Assembly (NCBI GenBank): GCA_027295305.1
Contig: JAPULC010000202.1
Span: 1-46,139 of the forward strand
Direction of reading: 5' to 3'
Source of the DNA: Gammaproteobacteria bacterium
GTDB taxonomy: Bacteria > Pseudomonadota > Gammaproteobacteria > Pseudomonadales > Azotimanducaceae
Length of the DNA: 46,139 nucleotides
Below the pieces are notes generated by a model that saw nothing but the letters and a program-made list of their open reading frames with translations, made no database searches and was not told the DNA's origin. Positions 1 to 8,302 of the stretch are shown piece by piece. Both the position numbers and the translations under genes were made by a program. How positions within the stretch are numbered: position 1 is the stretch's first letter; every line of letters starts with the position of its first letter.

Positions 1-926
1 ATCGGGCGATGTGCGTGCGCCTCCTTACCAAAGCGATAGGTCTGCCGAAACGGAATCCTCAACGCCTCCTTCATCTGACGCCGCGTGCGGTCTTTCTGCG
101 AAGGGCTCGTTCTGATAGCCCACGAGCTCGAGAGTTCCACACGCACCGGCGCGGACTGGGACAACCCCGCCATGCTCAGCCTTCCCCCGAGACCTTCGAT
201 GACCAGCTCGTCCACTGCATGGGTCGACGCAAAGTTCCACAGTGCGTTGCCGATCGCTCCCCCTTCGGTTCGAAACGACAGGGCCACTGCATCCTCGGCC
301 CGGTGAAGCGGTATGGCATTGACCGCAGCGCTGCCAGTGAGTTCCAACGGCCCGAACCAGAAGTCGAACACGTCGAGCATGTGGCATGCGAGGCCGTAGA
401 ATTGCCCGCCCCCGCTCACTCGCGGTGTCTGGCTCCAATCACCTTCGCGAGGGGGTTTGTGCAGGCGATAGTCGATGGAGACGATACTGCCGAGCCCTCC
501 TGAATCCAGGATTTCTTTGACCTTGAGAAAGCGAGGAAGATAACGCCTGTAATAGGAAACGAAGAGCGCCACATCTGCGTCGCGGAATGCTTCCACCATC
601 TGGCGGCATTCTTCGTCCGAGCGCCCGGCAGGCTTTTCCACGAGACAGGGCTTTCGCGCCGCGCAGGCAGCAAGGGCATACTCCAGATGACTCTCCGGCG
701 GCGTCGCGATGTAGATCGCATTCACTTCCGGATGGTGGATCACCTCGCCCGCGTCCGTCGTCCAGACGGGCACATCGAAACGCTTCGCAACGCTCTCTGC
801 GGCATCTGCCGAGCGACGCATGAGCGCCACGATTCGACTGCCCGGAATCGCGTTCAGGCAGGGCCCGGTCTTACGCTTGACCACATCGCCCGCTCCAATG
901 ATGCCCCAGCCGATGGAGTTGCTCAC
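1..926 (-). CDS. Gfo/Idh/MocA family NAD(P)-dependent oxidoreductase, 3' end cut by window edge
   Basis: The reverse frame is open from a GTG at 926 to the first base, giving 308 codons with no stop, so the C-terminus lies outside the window. The N-terminus carries a Rossmann dinucleotide site (GWGIIGAGDVV) and about 90 residues later the EKPAGRS motif typical of Gfo/Idh/MocA sugar or diol dehydrogenases. A later segment, HMLDVFDFWFG, fits the C-terminal alpha/beta substrate domain of this family. An in-frame ATG at 983 would add 19 residues. I prefer the GTG because a TATACT hexamer on the same strand (962-967) lies between the two starts and could be the -10 element. The gene diverges from the sulfotransferase. 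The substrate is unknown; a cyclitol or sugar is usual for the family. Confidence 0.85.
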   Translation of the reverse strand, partial: MSNSIGWGIIGAGDVVKRKTGPCLNAIPGSRIVALMRRSADAAESVAKRFDVPVWTTDAGEVIHHPEVNAIYIATPPESHLEYALAACAARKPCLVEKPAGRSDEECRQMVEAFRDADVALFVSYYRRYLPRFLKVKEILDSGGLGSIVSIDYRLHKPPREGDWSQTPRVSGGGQFYGLACHMLDVFDFWFGPLELTGSAAVNAIPLHRAEDAVALSFRTEGGAIGNALWNFASTHAVDELVIEGLGGRLSMAGLSQSAPVRVELSSSWAIRTSPSQKDRTRRQMKEALRIPFRQTYRFGKEAHAHRP

Positions 927-1088
927 GGCTTCGTTCGATCCTCGTGCCTGCTCGGGGTTGGAAGTATACCAGCGTCCATTCATCGCTTTGCCGTGGTTTC
1001 CCAGCGCAATCATCGTGCGCTGACTCGACGACGCATTGGCCTTAGACTAAGCAACCCACTGCCGATTTCGACGTGGTCACAGGTCACG

Positions 1089-1985
1089 ATGCTTCAACGG
1101 GTCGCAGAACAGGCTTGCAGGCTCCTGCCGAGCGCCTACCGATTTCCGGTCGAGCGGCGCATGCGTGGCTATTTCGAGCACCTGCGACTCGAGCGCGCCG
1201 ACTATGTGTGCGTGTCTTTCGGTAAGAGCGGGCGCACGTGGTTGCGCGTGATGATCTCGAGGGTCTATCAGCGGAAATACCAGCTTGCGGAAGGGAGTCT
1301 GCTCGAGTTCGATAATTTCCACCGTTCCCGATCAGGGATTCCGAGTGTGCTCTTCACCCACGACAACTACTTGCGCGATTACACGCGAGACGGCGGCGGC
1401 AAAGCTGCATTTCGCAATAAGCGAGTGATGCTTCTGGTCCGGCACCCCGCAGACGTTGCGGTGTCGGTTTTCAATCAGTGGAAGCATCGCATGCGCCCTC
1501 ACAAGGCGTTGTTGAATGGTTATCCGGCCACCGACGATAGCGTATCGCCTTACGAGTTTCTGATGAGGCCGTGCGGACTCGACAAGGTCATTGCCTTCAT
1601 GAACGAGTGGGCGGCGGAGATCGAGGGGCTGGACCAGGGCCTCCTGGTTCGATACGAGGACCTGCGCTCACGCACTGCAACGGAGCTTGCGCGCGTAATG
1701 AGTTTCCTGGGCGTCGACCCGAGCACCGAGGAGATAGAAGAGGCGGTGGAATACGCGGCGTTCGAAAACATGCGAAGGCGCGAGTCGCAGTCGCAGTCAT
1801 CGAGCGACCGCCTGCGAGCAACCGACCTCTCGAATCCCGATTCATTCAAGACCCGGCGTGGAAAGGTGGGGGGTTATCAGGGCGACTTCTCCGAAGCCGA
1901 GGTGGAAGCCATCGAACGCCATGTGAATGAGACGCTACGCGAACGGTTCGGTTATTGCGAGCGTGAACCCGCCTTCGGGAAGTAG
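1089..1985 (+). CDS. Sulfotransferase domain protein
   Basis: This is a 298-residue PAPS-dependent sulfotransferase (Sulfotransfer_1 type) that would transfer sulfate from 3'-phosphoadenosine 5'-phosphosulfate to a hydroxyl or amine. The 5'-phosphosulfate loop is visible at residues 42-55 (VSFGKSGRTWLRVM) and the 3'-phosphate-binding segment at 118-126 (RHPADVAVS). The C-terminal TRRGKVGGYQ stretch corresponds to the conserved R-K-G-x-x-G cosubstrate motif. The open frame runs much further upstream (to 687), but that part is antisense to the oxidoreductase, so the ATG at 1089, just before recognisable homology, is the likely start. The acceptor is unknown. The gene stands alone, divergent from the oxidoreductase, with an enoyl-CoA hydratase remnant downstream. 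Confidence 0.85.
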   Translation: MLQRVAEQACRLLPSAYRFPVERRMRGYFEHLRLERADYVCVSFGKSGRTWLRVMISRVYQRKYQLAEGSLLEFDNFHRSRSGIPSVLFTHDNYLRDYTRDGGGKAAFRNKRVMLLVRHPADVAVSVFNQWKHRMRPHKALLNGYPATDDSVSPYEFLMRPCGLDKVIAFMNEWAAEIEGLDQGLLVRYEDLRSRTATELARVMSFLGVDPSTEEIEEAVEYAAFENMRRRESQSQSSSDRLRATDLSNPDSFKTRRGKVGGYQGDFSEAEVEAIERHVNETLRERFGYCEREPAFGK

Positions 1986-2098
1986 GCAGACCATTGACGA
2001 CTTGCCTTCGCGCGAATCGTTCCCGGAGACTGAAGATGCATGACGAGACGCCAAGATCATCGATGGCACAGCGAGTCACTCAAGCGCGGGAGCTCATC

Positions 2099-2401
2099 AT
2101 GACGGACGAACGTGTCGAGTATGAAGTCCGAGATCGCGTAGCGATCATCCGAATCACGCCGCCCGAGAAGCTGAACGCGCTCGACGAGTCCGCTATTCAA
2201 GGATTGCGTCGCGCTTGGCTGCGATTCAACGACTCGGACCAGCGCTGCGCCGTGCTGACGAGCTCGGGCGAGCGCGCATTTTCCGTGGGGGCGGACATCA
2301 AAGACCGCGACGACCTGCTCGCCGTTCGGGATAGCGAAGATGGAGCCGAGGGGCGTGTCGCGTTCAGAAAAAAGCGCAAACCGCAGTTCACGGGACGCTG
2401 A
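2099..2401 (+). pseudogene. Truncated enoyl-CoA hydratase/isomerase (N-terminal part only)
   Basis: The frame starts with ATG at 2099 behind a GGGAG ribosome-binding site and encodes about 90 residues of clear crotonase N-terminus: PPEKLNALDE, then AFSVGADIKDRDD, which forms the first half of the oxyanion hole and CoA site. It then runs out into RKKRKPQFTGR and stops at 100 residues. Crotonases are about 260 residues, so the whole catalytic C-terminal part, including both Glu positions, is missing. The stop lies 14 bases inside the 3' end of the convergent monooxygenase gene, which suggests that a deletion or rearrangement joined the two. I found no remaining 3' half elsewhere in the window. 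It is unlikely to be an active enzyme. Confidence 0.75.
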
Positions 2402-4004
2402 CTTCCATCGCCAAACTCGACGCTCGCCGCGGCGGCTTTGCAGGCAAGCTCCGCAGATCGACACGGCACGCGGTAACGTCCACCTCGTCGAGGCCCACCT
2501 GGAGAAACTTGCTGAAGTCGGGCTTCATGGTCTTCCACCAATAGTAGACAGTGGAATATCCCCAATTGTTGGTGACCTTGCCCGCGTCGGTCTTGTACCA
2601 GCTGTTGCAGTCGGCTTCCCAGACCCGCTTCTTCATGTCTCGCTGCAACACGCCGTTATAGGCTGCGACGGCATCTTCGCGAACATCGAGATAGCGCAAC
2701 CGGCGTTTACGCAAAGCCTCGATGCACCGAAGGATGTAGCGAACCTGACATTCGATCATGAAGATGATGGAGTTGTGCCCCAGGTTCGTGTTCGGGCCGT
2801 AGCACATGAAGAAGTTGGGAAACCCGGCCACCGTGACTCCGAGATAGGCCTCGGCACCGTCGACCCACGTTTGGTCCAGGCGTCGCCCGTCCTTCCCGAC
2901 CACCTCCACGGGCGCAAGGAAACGCGTGGATTCGAATCCCGTCGCGAGCACGAGGGTATCGACTCGGTGCGATCTGCCATCAGCAGTTTCAACTCCCGTG
3001 GCCGTTACGCGCTCGATTGGGCTCGTTACGACCTCCACGTTGTCTGCCTGGACCGCCTCTAGATAGTCGTCCGAGATCAAGATGCGCTTGCAGCCGATGG
3101 GATAGTCGGGAATCAGACGCCGAGTAAGCTCTACATCGGCCACACGCTCGCACATGTCATCGGTGGCCGTCTGCTTGAAGCGATTGGCACTTCGCGTGCC
3201 CAGCGAGAATGCCGGCCAGCGAGACTCGAGCCACAAGTAAATGAAGCAACGATGCAGGCGCCTTGCCAGGGGAAACCAGCGAAGCCACCAATGCTGCGTC
3301 GATGTGTAATCACGATCCTGCCTCGGGATCACCCAATTCGGCGTGCGTTGAAACAACGTGAGCCGTTCGAGCTGCGGAGATATCTCGGGAACGAACTGGA
3401 TGGCGCTCGCGCCGCTGCCGATCACCGCCACCCGCTCGCCGCGCAGATCGTGATCATGATTCCATCGGGCGGAATGAAAACAGGTGCCTTCGAACGCTTC
3501 GAGACCGTCGATGTCGGGATAGCGTGGTCGATTCAACTGTCCGCAGCCGCTGACGAGCACGTTGGCGAGCACTTCGTCACCTCTCGCACTCGTGAGCACC
3601 CAGAGACCGTCCTCGGGAATGAATCGTGCATGTGTGATCGCGTTGCCGAAGCTGATGTGCGGCATCAGCCCATACTTGTCCACACACTGATGGAGGTACT
3701 CGAGAATCTCAGGCTGCAGCGAGAATTTGCGTGACCAATCCGACTTCTGCTCGAACGAAAACGAGTAGAAAAATGCAGGCACGTCACAACCACAGCCGGG
3801 ATAGGTGTTGTCCCGCCAGGTTCCGCCCACGGCGTGTTCTCTCTCGTAGATGGTGAAGTTGTGGATGCCGGCTCTCTTGAGCTGTATGCCCATGCAGATG
3901 CCGGAGATTCCAGCGCCGACGATCGCTATGTGAAAGCCGCCCGCAGGACCTGCGTGGGTGGCGCGACTCGCCACAGATGTCTTCCCCCCTCGACTCGAGC
4001 GCAT
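2388..4004 (-). CDS. Flavin-containing monooxygenase (Baeyer-Villiger type)
   Basis: This 538-residue class B flavoprotein uses NADPH and O2 to insert oxygen next to a carbonyl or to oxygenate a heteroatom. The FAD site GxGxxG is at residues 30-35 (VGAGISG), followed by GGTWRDNTYPGCGCD, typical of cyclohexanone and steroid monooxygenases. The NADPH site is at 195-202 (VIGSGASA). A late ATGFESTRF segment closes the FAD domain. The Baeyer-Villiger fingerprint FxGxxxHxxxW[P/D] appears at about 171-182 as FEGTCFHSARWN, with Asn as the last residue. The open frame extends to 4160; I use the ATG at 4004, which has an AGG just upstream and sits about 26 residues before the Rossmann strand. In context it could open a ring or cleave a side chain for CoA-dependent breakdown. 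Confidence 0.85.
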   Translation of the reverse strand: MRSSRGGKTSVASRATHAGPAGGFHIAIVGAGISGICMGIQLKRAGIHNFTIYEREHAVGGTWRDNTYPGCGCDVPAFFYSFSFEQKSDWSRKFSLQPEILEYLHQCVDKYGLMPHISFGNAITHARFIPEDGLWVLTSARGDEVLANVLVSGCGQLNRPRYPDIDGLEAFEGTCFHSARWNHDHDLRGERVAVIGSGASAIQFVPEISPQLERLTLFQRTPNWVIPRQDRDYTSTQHWWLRWFPLARRLHRCFIYLWLESRWPAFSLGTRSANRFKQTATDDMCERVADVELTRRLIPDYPIGCKRILISDDYLEAVQADNVEVVTSPIERVTATGVETADGRSHRVDTLVLATGFESTRFLAPVEVVGKDGRRLDQTWVDGAEAYLGVTVAGFPNFFMCYGPNTNLGHNSIIFMIECQVRYILRCIEALRKRRLRYLDVREDAVAAYNGVLQRDMKKRVWEADCNSWYKTDAGKVTNNWGYSTVYYWWKTMKPDFSKFLQVGLDEVDVTACRVDLRSLPAKPPRRASSLAMEVSVP

Positions 4005-4132
4005 CCTGCCTGGCCAAACGGGCCCTCCGTGAGTTTGGCCGAGCGGTGATGCGCTACGTGCGGCGCGGGATGATATCACAGGGGGGAGCGGCCATGGACG
4101 CAACTCTCCCAAGACGGCACACTCCGATCGAG

Positions 4133-5770
4133 ATGACTCGAGCAATGAACATGGGAACACACACCACGGGGGTCACGATCGTCACTCTCGCTTTGGTCGG
4201 TCTCCTCGGCTGTAGCGGTGACTCGCAACACGTGGATTTACTGCTCGCCGGGGCCACGGTCTACGACGGCTCCGGCAATGAACCTGCGCGTCTGGATGTC
4301 GGCATCACGGGAGATCGCATCGCCTTCGTGGGGGATGCGGACGAGGCCAATGTGAACGCCGAGAAAACCCTCGACCTCGAGGGGCGGATACTCACGCCGG
4401 GATTCATCGACATGCACTCCCACGCCATGCTCACCGAGGATTATGGGCGTGACGCTCTCCCCTTCGTTCATCAGGGAATTACCACGGTGGCGCTCGGCGT
4501 CGACGGTGACGGTTCCCCCGAGGTTGCGGCGCTCCTCGGGAGCCTCGATGCCTCGGGCATCGGCATCAATGCCTTCACCTACGTAGGGCATGGAAGTGTA
4601 CGCGAGGCGGTCCTCGGGATGGAGGATCGCTCGCCCACGGAACTCGAACTCGAGCAGATGAAGGCGCTGGTGCGCAAGGGCATGGAAGAAGGAGCGTTCG
4701 GTCTATCGAGTGGGCTCTTCTACGTTCCTGGCTATTACGCCAGCACCGAGGAAGTGATCGAGCTCGCCAAGGTGGCGGCGAGCTTCGATGGAATCTACGA
4801 CACCCATGACCGCGACCTTGGCGCAACCTTTCACGGGATCGGATATCTCAACTCGATCCTCGAAGGCATCGGTATCGGGCAACAGTCGGGTGCACGGGTG
4901 ATTTTCAGCCACTTCAACGCACAGGGGGCGCACAACTACGGGCGGGCGCCGCAGGGCACGAAGCTCATCAACGATGCCCGCGCGCGAGGCATTGAGGTGA
5001 CGGCGGCACAGCACGTCTACACCGCAACCCAGTCCAGCCTGCGCGCCTACACCATTCCGCGGTGGGCTTCCGCCGGCGGGCACGAGGCGATGCTTGCTCG
5101 ATTTCGAGATCCGGAGAGCGTGGAGCGCCTCGACGTGGAAACGATGCAGATGCTCGGCATACGAGGTGGGCCGCAGAAGATCCGCTTCTCGGATCCGCGT
5201 CCAGATCTCAACGGGCGCACCCTCGCCGAGGTCTCCGCGCTGCGTGAAGCTACCGTCCCTCAGACCGTGCGGAAGATCCTCACAATCGGCAACGCCACGG
5301 TGATGAATCTCGAGCTTTACGACATCGTCAATACGCGCCACCTCGCCACGCAACCCTGGATGATGACTTGCACGGACGGGAGAACACCGCCACCCGGCGC
5401 CAACATCACGCACCCCCGGGTGTATGGCGCATTTACCCGCAAGCTTCGCCAGTTCGTGCTGGACGAGGAACTCATCTCCATGGCATTTGCAGTGCGAAGC
5501 ATGACCGGCCTCGCCGCAGACTTTCTGCACCTTCCGGATCGAGGTTATGTCCGGGAAGGCATGATGGCGGACATCGCAGTGTTCAATCACGACGAGATCA
5601 GTGACATGGCGAGCTATGACGATCCGCATCATCTCTCGCAAGGGACTGTGCACGTTCTCGTGAATGGCGAGTTTGCGATCAAGGACGGCGCCTACACCGG
5701 TGCGCTCGCCGGCCGCACGATCGCAAGACCCACACCTGCGACCCGATCAGAGTCACCAGCTGGGTTGTAA
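4133..5770 (+). CDS. N-acyl-D-amino-acid deacylase-like amidohydrolase, predicted lipoprotein
   Basis: The product is a 545-residue metal-dependent hydrolase of the D-aminoacylase/dihydroorotase branch of the amidohydrolase superfamily. The metal-binding H-x-H occurs in FIDMHSHAML. Further family landmarks are GLSSGLFYVPG, the DTHDRD and FSHFNAQG segments that carry metal-ligand histidines in the family, and TDGRTPPP followed by HPRVYGAF, where the Asp matches the catalytic Asp of D-aminoacylase. The N-terminus has a hydrophobic stretch ending in LVGLLGC (Cys27), a lipobox, so the enzyme is probably anchored in the periplasm or outer membrane. An earlier ATG at 4094 has a better ribosome-binding site (GGGGGAG) but would give an unusually long signal peptide. 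It is divergent from the monooxygenase. The real substrate is unproven. Confidence 0.8.
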   Translation: MTRAMNMGTHTTGVTIVTLALVGLLGCSGDSQHVDLLLAGATVYDGSGNEPARLDVGITGDRIAFVGDADEANVNAEKTLDLEGRILTPGFIDMHSHAMLTEDYGRDALPFVHQGITTVALGVDGDGSPEVAALLGSLDASGIGINAFTYVGHGSVREAVLGMEDRSPTELELEQMKALVRKGMEEGAFGLSSGLFYVPGYYASTEEVIELAKVAASFDGIYDTHDRDLGATFHGIGYLNSILEGIGIGQQSGARVIFSHFNAQGAHNYGRAPQGTKLINDARARGIEVTAAQHVYTATQSSLRAYTIPRWASAGGHEAMLARFRDPESVERLDVETMQMLGIRGGPQKIRFSDPRPDLNGRTLAEVSALREATVPQTVRKILTIGNATVMNLELYDIVNTRHLATQPWMMTCTDGRTPPPGANITHPRVYGAFTRKLRQFVLDEELISMAFAVRSMTGLAADFLHLPDRGYVREGMMADIAVFNHDEISDMASYDDPHHLSQGTVHVLVNGEFAIKDGAYTGALAGRTIARPTPATRSESPAGL

Positions 5771-5930
5771 CGCGAACTGCTGGATCGCTTGTGCGTCGAT
5801 GAGTTCAAAAGCGCGGCCTCTCGCGATCAAAGATGTCACCGTCATCGATATCACCGATGCGCCACGCATGAGCCCACACGAAACATTGGTTGCCGCCAAT
5901 AAGTTGAATAAGCTGCAGGCGGGCTGCGGT
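5771..5930. other. Intergenic stretch without a recognised gene
   Basis: These 160 bases separate the amidohydrolase from the convergent VOC gene. The reverse strand is open through here and would read AATNVSCGLMRGA and similar, but I recognise no family and see no start codon with a ribosome-binding site. It may be the eroded end of a lost gene. Confidence 0.3.
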
Positions 5931-6656
5931 TTAGAGTTGCACGAACAGAGTCCCGAGAATCGGATGCGGACTATCCGGTAGGCCCAGAGGTCGATCCGCC
6001 CGAAGCTCGATGCACACGGAGGCGTCCTCGACACCCGGTTCGACAGACACCGCGATGCGCATGCCCGAGTCCGGCCATGTGAAGAGGAGCTCGTCGTCTG
6101 ACTGTTCGCAATGCGCCTCGAGCAGCTCTTTCCATTGGCGCACTGCACGCTCGCGGCTGCTCGTTCGCATTCTCACCCCCACGACGTTGACCGGTGGCGC
6201 GGCGATGTCCGGCTCCGGCGGCGCTTCTCCCCATCCCGGTTGCTCGCCTTCGGGTGCGTCGTTTTCGGACTCCACCATCTGCACCACGATGCCCATGGCT
6301 TCCTTCGGATGCAGAAAGGCTTCACGCCATCCGGGATTGCTGTCCTCGTACCCCACGATGCGGTAACCAAGCGCGGCTGCGCGCTCACAGATCGCGGATA
6401 ACGACGGGACCATGAACGTCACATGATGGATTCCGGGACCTTGGCGCTCGAGAAAGCGGTGAACGAAACCCCCCGGCGGACCCATGGGCTCGATCACTTC
6501 GATGCGGCCAATGCCGGGATAATCCCAATGCCAGAAACGGTACTCTCCGGCAGGGCCACCATAACCACTCTTGCCACCCAGCTCGCCCACCAGAAAGTCC
6601 GGGGCGTCGTTTATCCTCGGCGCACCGATGGCAACATGATCGAGAACAATGGGCAT
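5931..6656 (-). CDS. VOC (glyoxalase/methylmalonyl-CoA epimerase-like) family protein
   Basis: The 241-residue protein has two vicinal-oxygen-chelate modules. The first begins LDHVAIGA, contains GIHHVTFMVPS with the second metal-site His, and ends in FLHPKEAMGIVVQMVE, where the Glu is the usual last metal ligand. This pattern resembles methylmalonyl-CoA epimerase and related lyases. The second half, from about residue 155, is more divergent (VNVVGVRMRTSS and onwards) and keeps fewer candidate ligands. The start at 6656 follows GAGGGG. A structured repeat element begins 16 bases upstream, so the promoter must lie within or beyond that repeat. A role in acyl-CoA epimerisation would fit the CoA-transferases that follow, but this is inference. 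Confidence 0.75.
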   Translation of the reverse strand: MPIVLDHVAIGAPRINDAPDFLVGELGGKSGYGGPAGEYRFWHWDYPGIGRIEVIEPMGPPGGFVHRFLERQGPGIHHVTFMVPSLSAICERAAALGYRIVGYEDSNPGWREAFLHPKEAMGIVVQMVESENDAPEGEQPGWGEAPPEPDIAAPPVNVVGVRMRTSSRERAVRQWKELLEAHCEQSDDELLFTWPDSGMRIAVSVEPGVEDASVCIELRADRPLGLPDSPHPILGTLFVQL

Positions 6657-6671
6657 GGAACTCGTACCCCT

Positions 6672-6893
6672 CTAGTTCATGTCCAGAAATTCGCCGTCCG
6701 GGCGAATTTCTTACCACGCTGCGGCGAAGTAAATTGGCCTTCATCTTGGTGGTCCACCACCGCGCTCCCAAAACCCTTGATTTTGCTGGGCGCTCTTCCG
6801 CAAAAGGCTCCGCAAAGAGCGGGTTTTGCTTAGGCAGCCGCACGGCTGCCCCGGCTTCCATGCCCCGGAGCTAGTTTCCGCCCGGGAAACTAG
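6672..6893 (+). repeat. Structured intergenic repeat, copy A
   Basis: This 222-base copy aligns along most of its length with 33263-33501. It begins CTAGTTCATGTCC and ends GGGAAACTAG. Visible stems are 6686-6695 with 6701-6710, GGTGG/CCACC near 6750, CGCTCTT/AAGAGCG flanking a CCGC-rich loop, 6833-6839 with 6844-6850, and the terminal CTAGTTTCC/GGAAACTAG hairpin. It lies between the starts of the VOC gene and the end of the CoA-transferase gene and has no convincing reading frame. Confidence 0.8.
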
Positions 6894-6909
6894 GCCACAA
6901 CGATACAGC

Positions 6910-8025
6910 TCAAGAAAATTCCCTTCGGATCTTCGCGTCGTGCTCTCCGAGCCCAGGCACTGGAGCGAAACGTCCTTCATCCTGGTCGCTGATGATGGGT
7001 GGCGCCACGATCTCCACCTCTCCGGAAGGCGTCACCACGGGCCAGGTTCGAAGCTGCGGATGACGCGCCAATCCATCGACGTCATTGACCATGCCGAAGG
7101 CAATTGCGGCCTCGGTGAGCTTCCGTTTCAGCGTCTCGATGGTGTGCTGATCGAACACCCCATCAATGCGACGATCGAGCTCGGCGCGATTGCGCACCCG
7201 AGCCATGTTGTTGGCAAACCGCGTGTCATTGGCCATTTCAGGCTGCTCGAGAACCTGCTCGCACAAGCGCATCCACTCTCGCTCGTTCTGGATGCAGATG
7301 ACGATCAGAGCGCCGTCACCCAAACGATAGGCACCATACGGCGCGATGGATGGGTGGTTGAGTCCGACGCGTTTTGGCGCATCGCCGAACACGCCATGCA
7401 GATACGGCACCGTCATCCAATCGGCCATGCCATCGAAGAGGGATACCTTGATGGCGCAGCCAACACCGGATCGGGCTCGTTGTATGAGCGCTTGCTGAAT
7501 GCCGACGAGGGCATTGAAACCGGCCGCAATGTCACACACCGAGACCCCCACCCGCCCCATCTCCTGGGCTCCGCCGGTCACCGAGACGAGGCCGCTCTCG
7601 GCTTGCACGAGCAGATCGTATGCCTTCATGTCCTTGTAAGGCCCGTCCTCGCCGTATCCGGAGATGTCGCAGGTGATGAGCCGCGGATACTTGTCGCGCA
7701 AGGCGTCGGAACCAAGACCTGCGCGCGCCGCAGCGCCGGGAGCGAGGTTCTGCACGAACACGTCGGCGCGCTCGAGGATGCGATGGATCAACGCGTGGTC
7801 GTCGGCGCTCTTGATGTCGCACACGAGCGACTCTTTACCTCGATTGAGCCATACGAAATAGGCGGATTCCCCGTCAACCACGTCGTCGTACGCGAGAGCG
7901 AAGTCGCCCTCGGCGCGCTCGACTTTGATGACGCGCGCCCCTGCATCGGCGAGGCGACTCGTGCAAAGCGGCGCGGCCACCGCCTGCTCCAGCGCGAGCA
8001 CCAGGATGTCCTCGAGGGGCTTCAT
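6910..8025 (-). CDS. CaiB/BaiF class III CoA-transferase
   Basis: The 371-residue enzyme belongs to the formyl-CoA transferase family, which moves CoA between carboxylic acids through an aspartyl-CoA thioester. The nucleophilic Asp is visible in the family motif KAYDLLVQAESG (about residue 137). The N-terminal Rossmann core carries ARVIKVERAEGD, and VFVQNLAPGAAARAGLG matches the conserved segment that contacts CoA. Two in-frame ATGs lie six bases apart; the one at 8025 has GAGGAG eight bases upstream and is preferred over 8031. The gene is divergent from rubredoxin. The CoA donor and acceptor cannot be read from sequence. Confidence 0.85.
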   Translation of the reverse strand: MKPLEDILVLALEQAVAAPLCTSRLADAGARVIKVERAEGDFALAYDDVVDGESAYFVWLNRGKESLVCDIKSADDHALIHRILERADVFVQNLAPGAAARAGLGSDALRDKYPRLITCDISGYGEDGPYKDMKAYDLLVQAESGLVSVTGGAQEMGRVGVSVCDIAAGFNALVGIQQALIQRARSGVGCAIKVSLFDGMADWMTVPYLHGVFGDAPKRVGLNHPSIAPYGAYRLGDGALIVICIQNEREWMRLCEQVLEQPEMANDTRFANNMARVRNRAELDRRIDGVFDQHTIETLKRKLTEAAIAFGMVNDVDGLARHPQLRTWPVVTPSGEVEIVAPPIISDQDEGRFAPVPGLGEHDAKIRREFS

Positions 8026-8115
8026 CACCATGACTCCTCGTCAAAAAACTGAACCCGGTCCCACTCTCCGATAAACTGCCGGGGCTCAAAAACGCGTTGT
8101 CGGGTGCACATCCAC

Positions 8116-8283
8116 ATGAAGAAATGGCAGTGCTTGATCTGTGGCTTCATCTATGACGAGGCCGAAGGGCTGGAAGACGAAGGCATTCCCCGAGGGACGA
8201 AGTGGGCTGACGTCCCGGACGACTTCTCGTGCCCCGAGTGCGGCTCCAGCAAAGACGACTTCGAGATGCTGGAGATAAGCTGA
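8116..8283 (+). CDS. Rubredoxin
   Basis: This 55-residue protein is a one-iron electron carrier. Two Cys knuckles bind the iron: CLICG at residues 6-10 and CPECG at 39-43. The aromatic and acidic core (FIYDEAEG, TKWADVPDDFSCP) is typical, and the length is normal for rubredoxins of about 53-55 residues. It is well formed, with a TGA stop 19 bases before the end of the convergent fused CoA-transferase gene. In gammaproteobacteria rubredoxins often feed electrons to alkane hydroxylases or other oxygenases. No hydroxylase is adjacent here, so the partner is unknown; the PhyH enzyme and flavin monooxygenase nearby do not normally need one. Confidence 0.92.
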   Translation: MKKWQCLICGFIYDEAEGLEDEGIPRGTKWADVPDDFSCPECGSSKDDFEMLEIS

Positions 8284-8302
8284 TCCAACTTCGCAGCTCC
8301 CG

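Noticed and set aside
687-1088. N-terminal extension of the sulfotransferase frame
   Set aside because: It is antisense to the oxidoreductase gene and has no sulfotransferase-like sequence; homology starts after 1089.
2925-2950. TTCGAATCC string resembling a tRNA T-loop
   Set aside because: It lies inside the monooxygenase gene and no acceptor or anticodon stem can be built around it.
6826-8052. Long forward frame (408 codons) over the CoA-transferase
   Set aside because: It is a shadow of the reverse-strand CoA-transferase, whose motifs are unmistakable; the forward product matches nothing I know.
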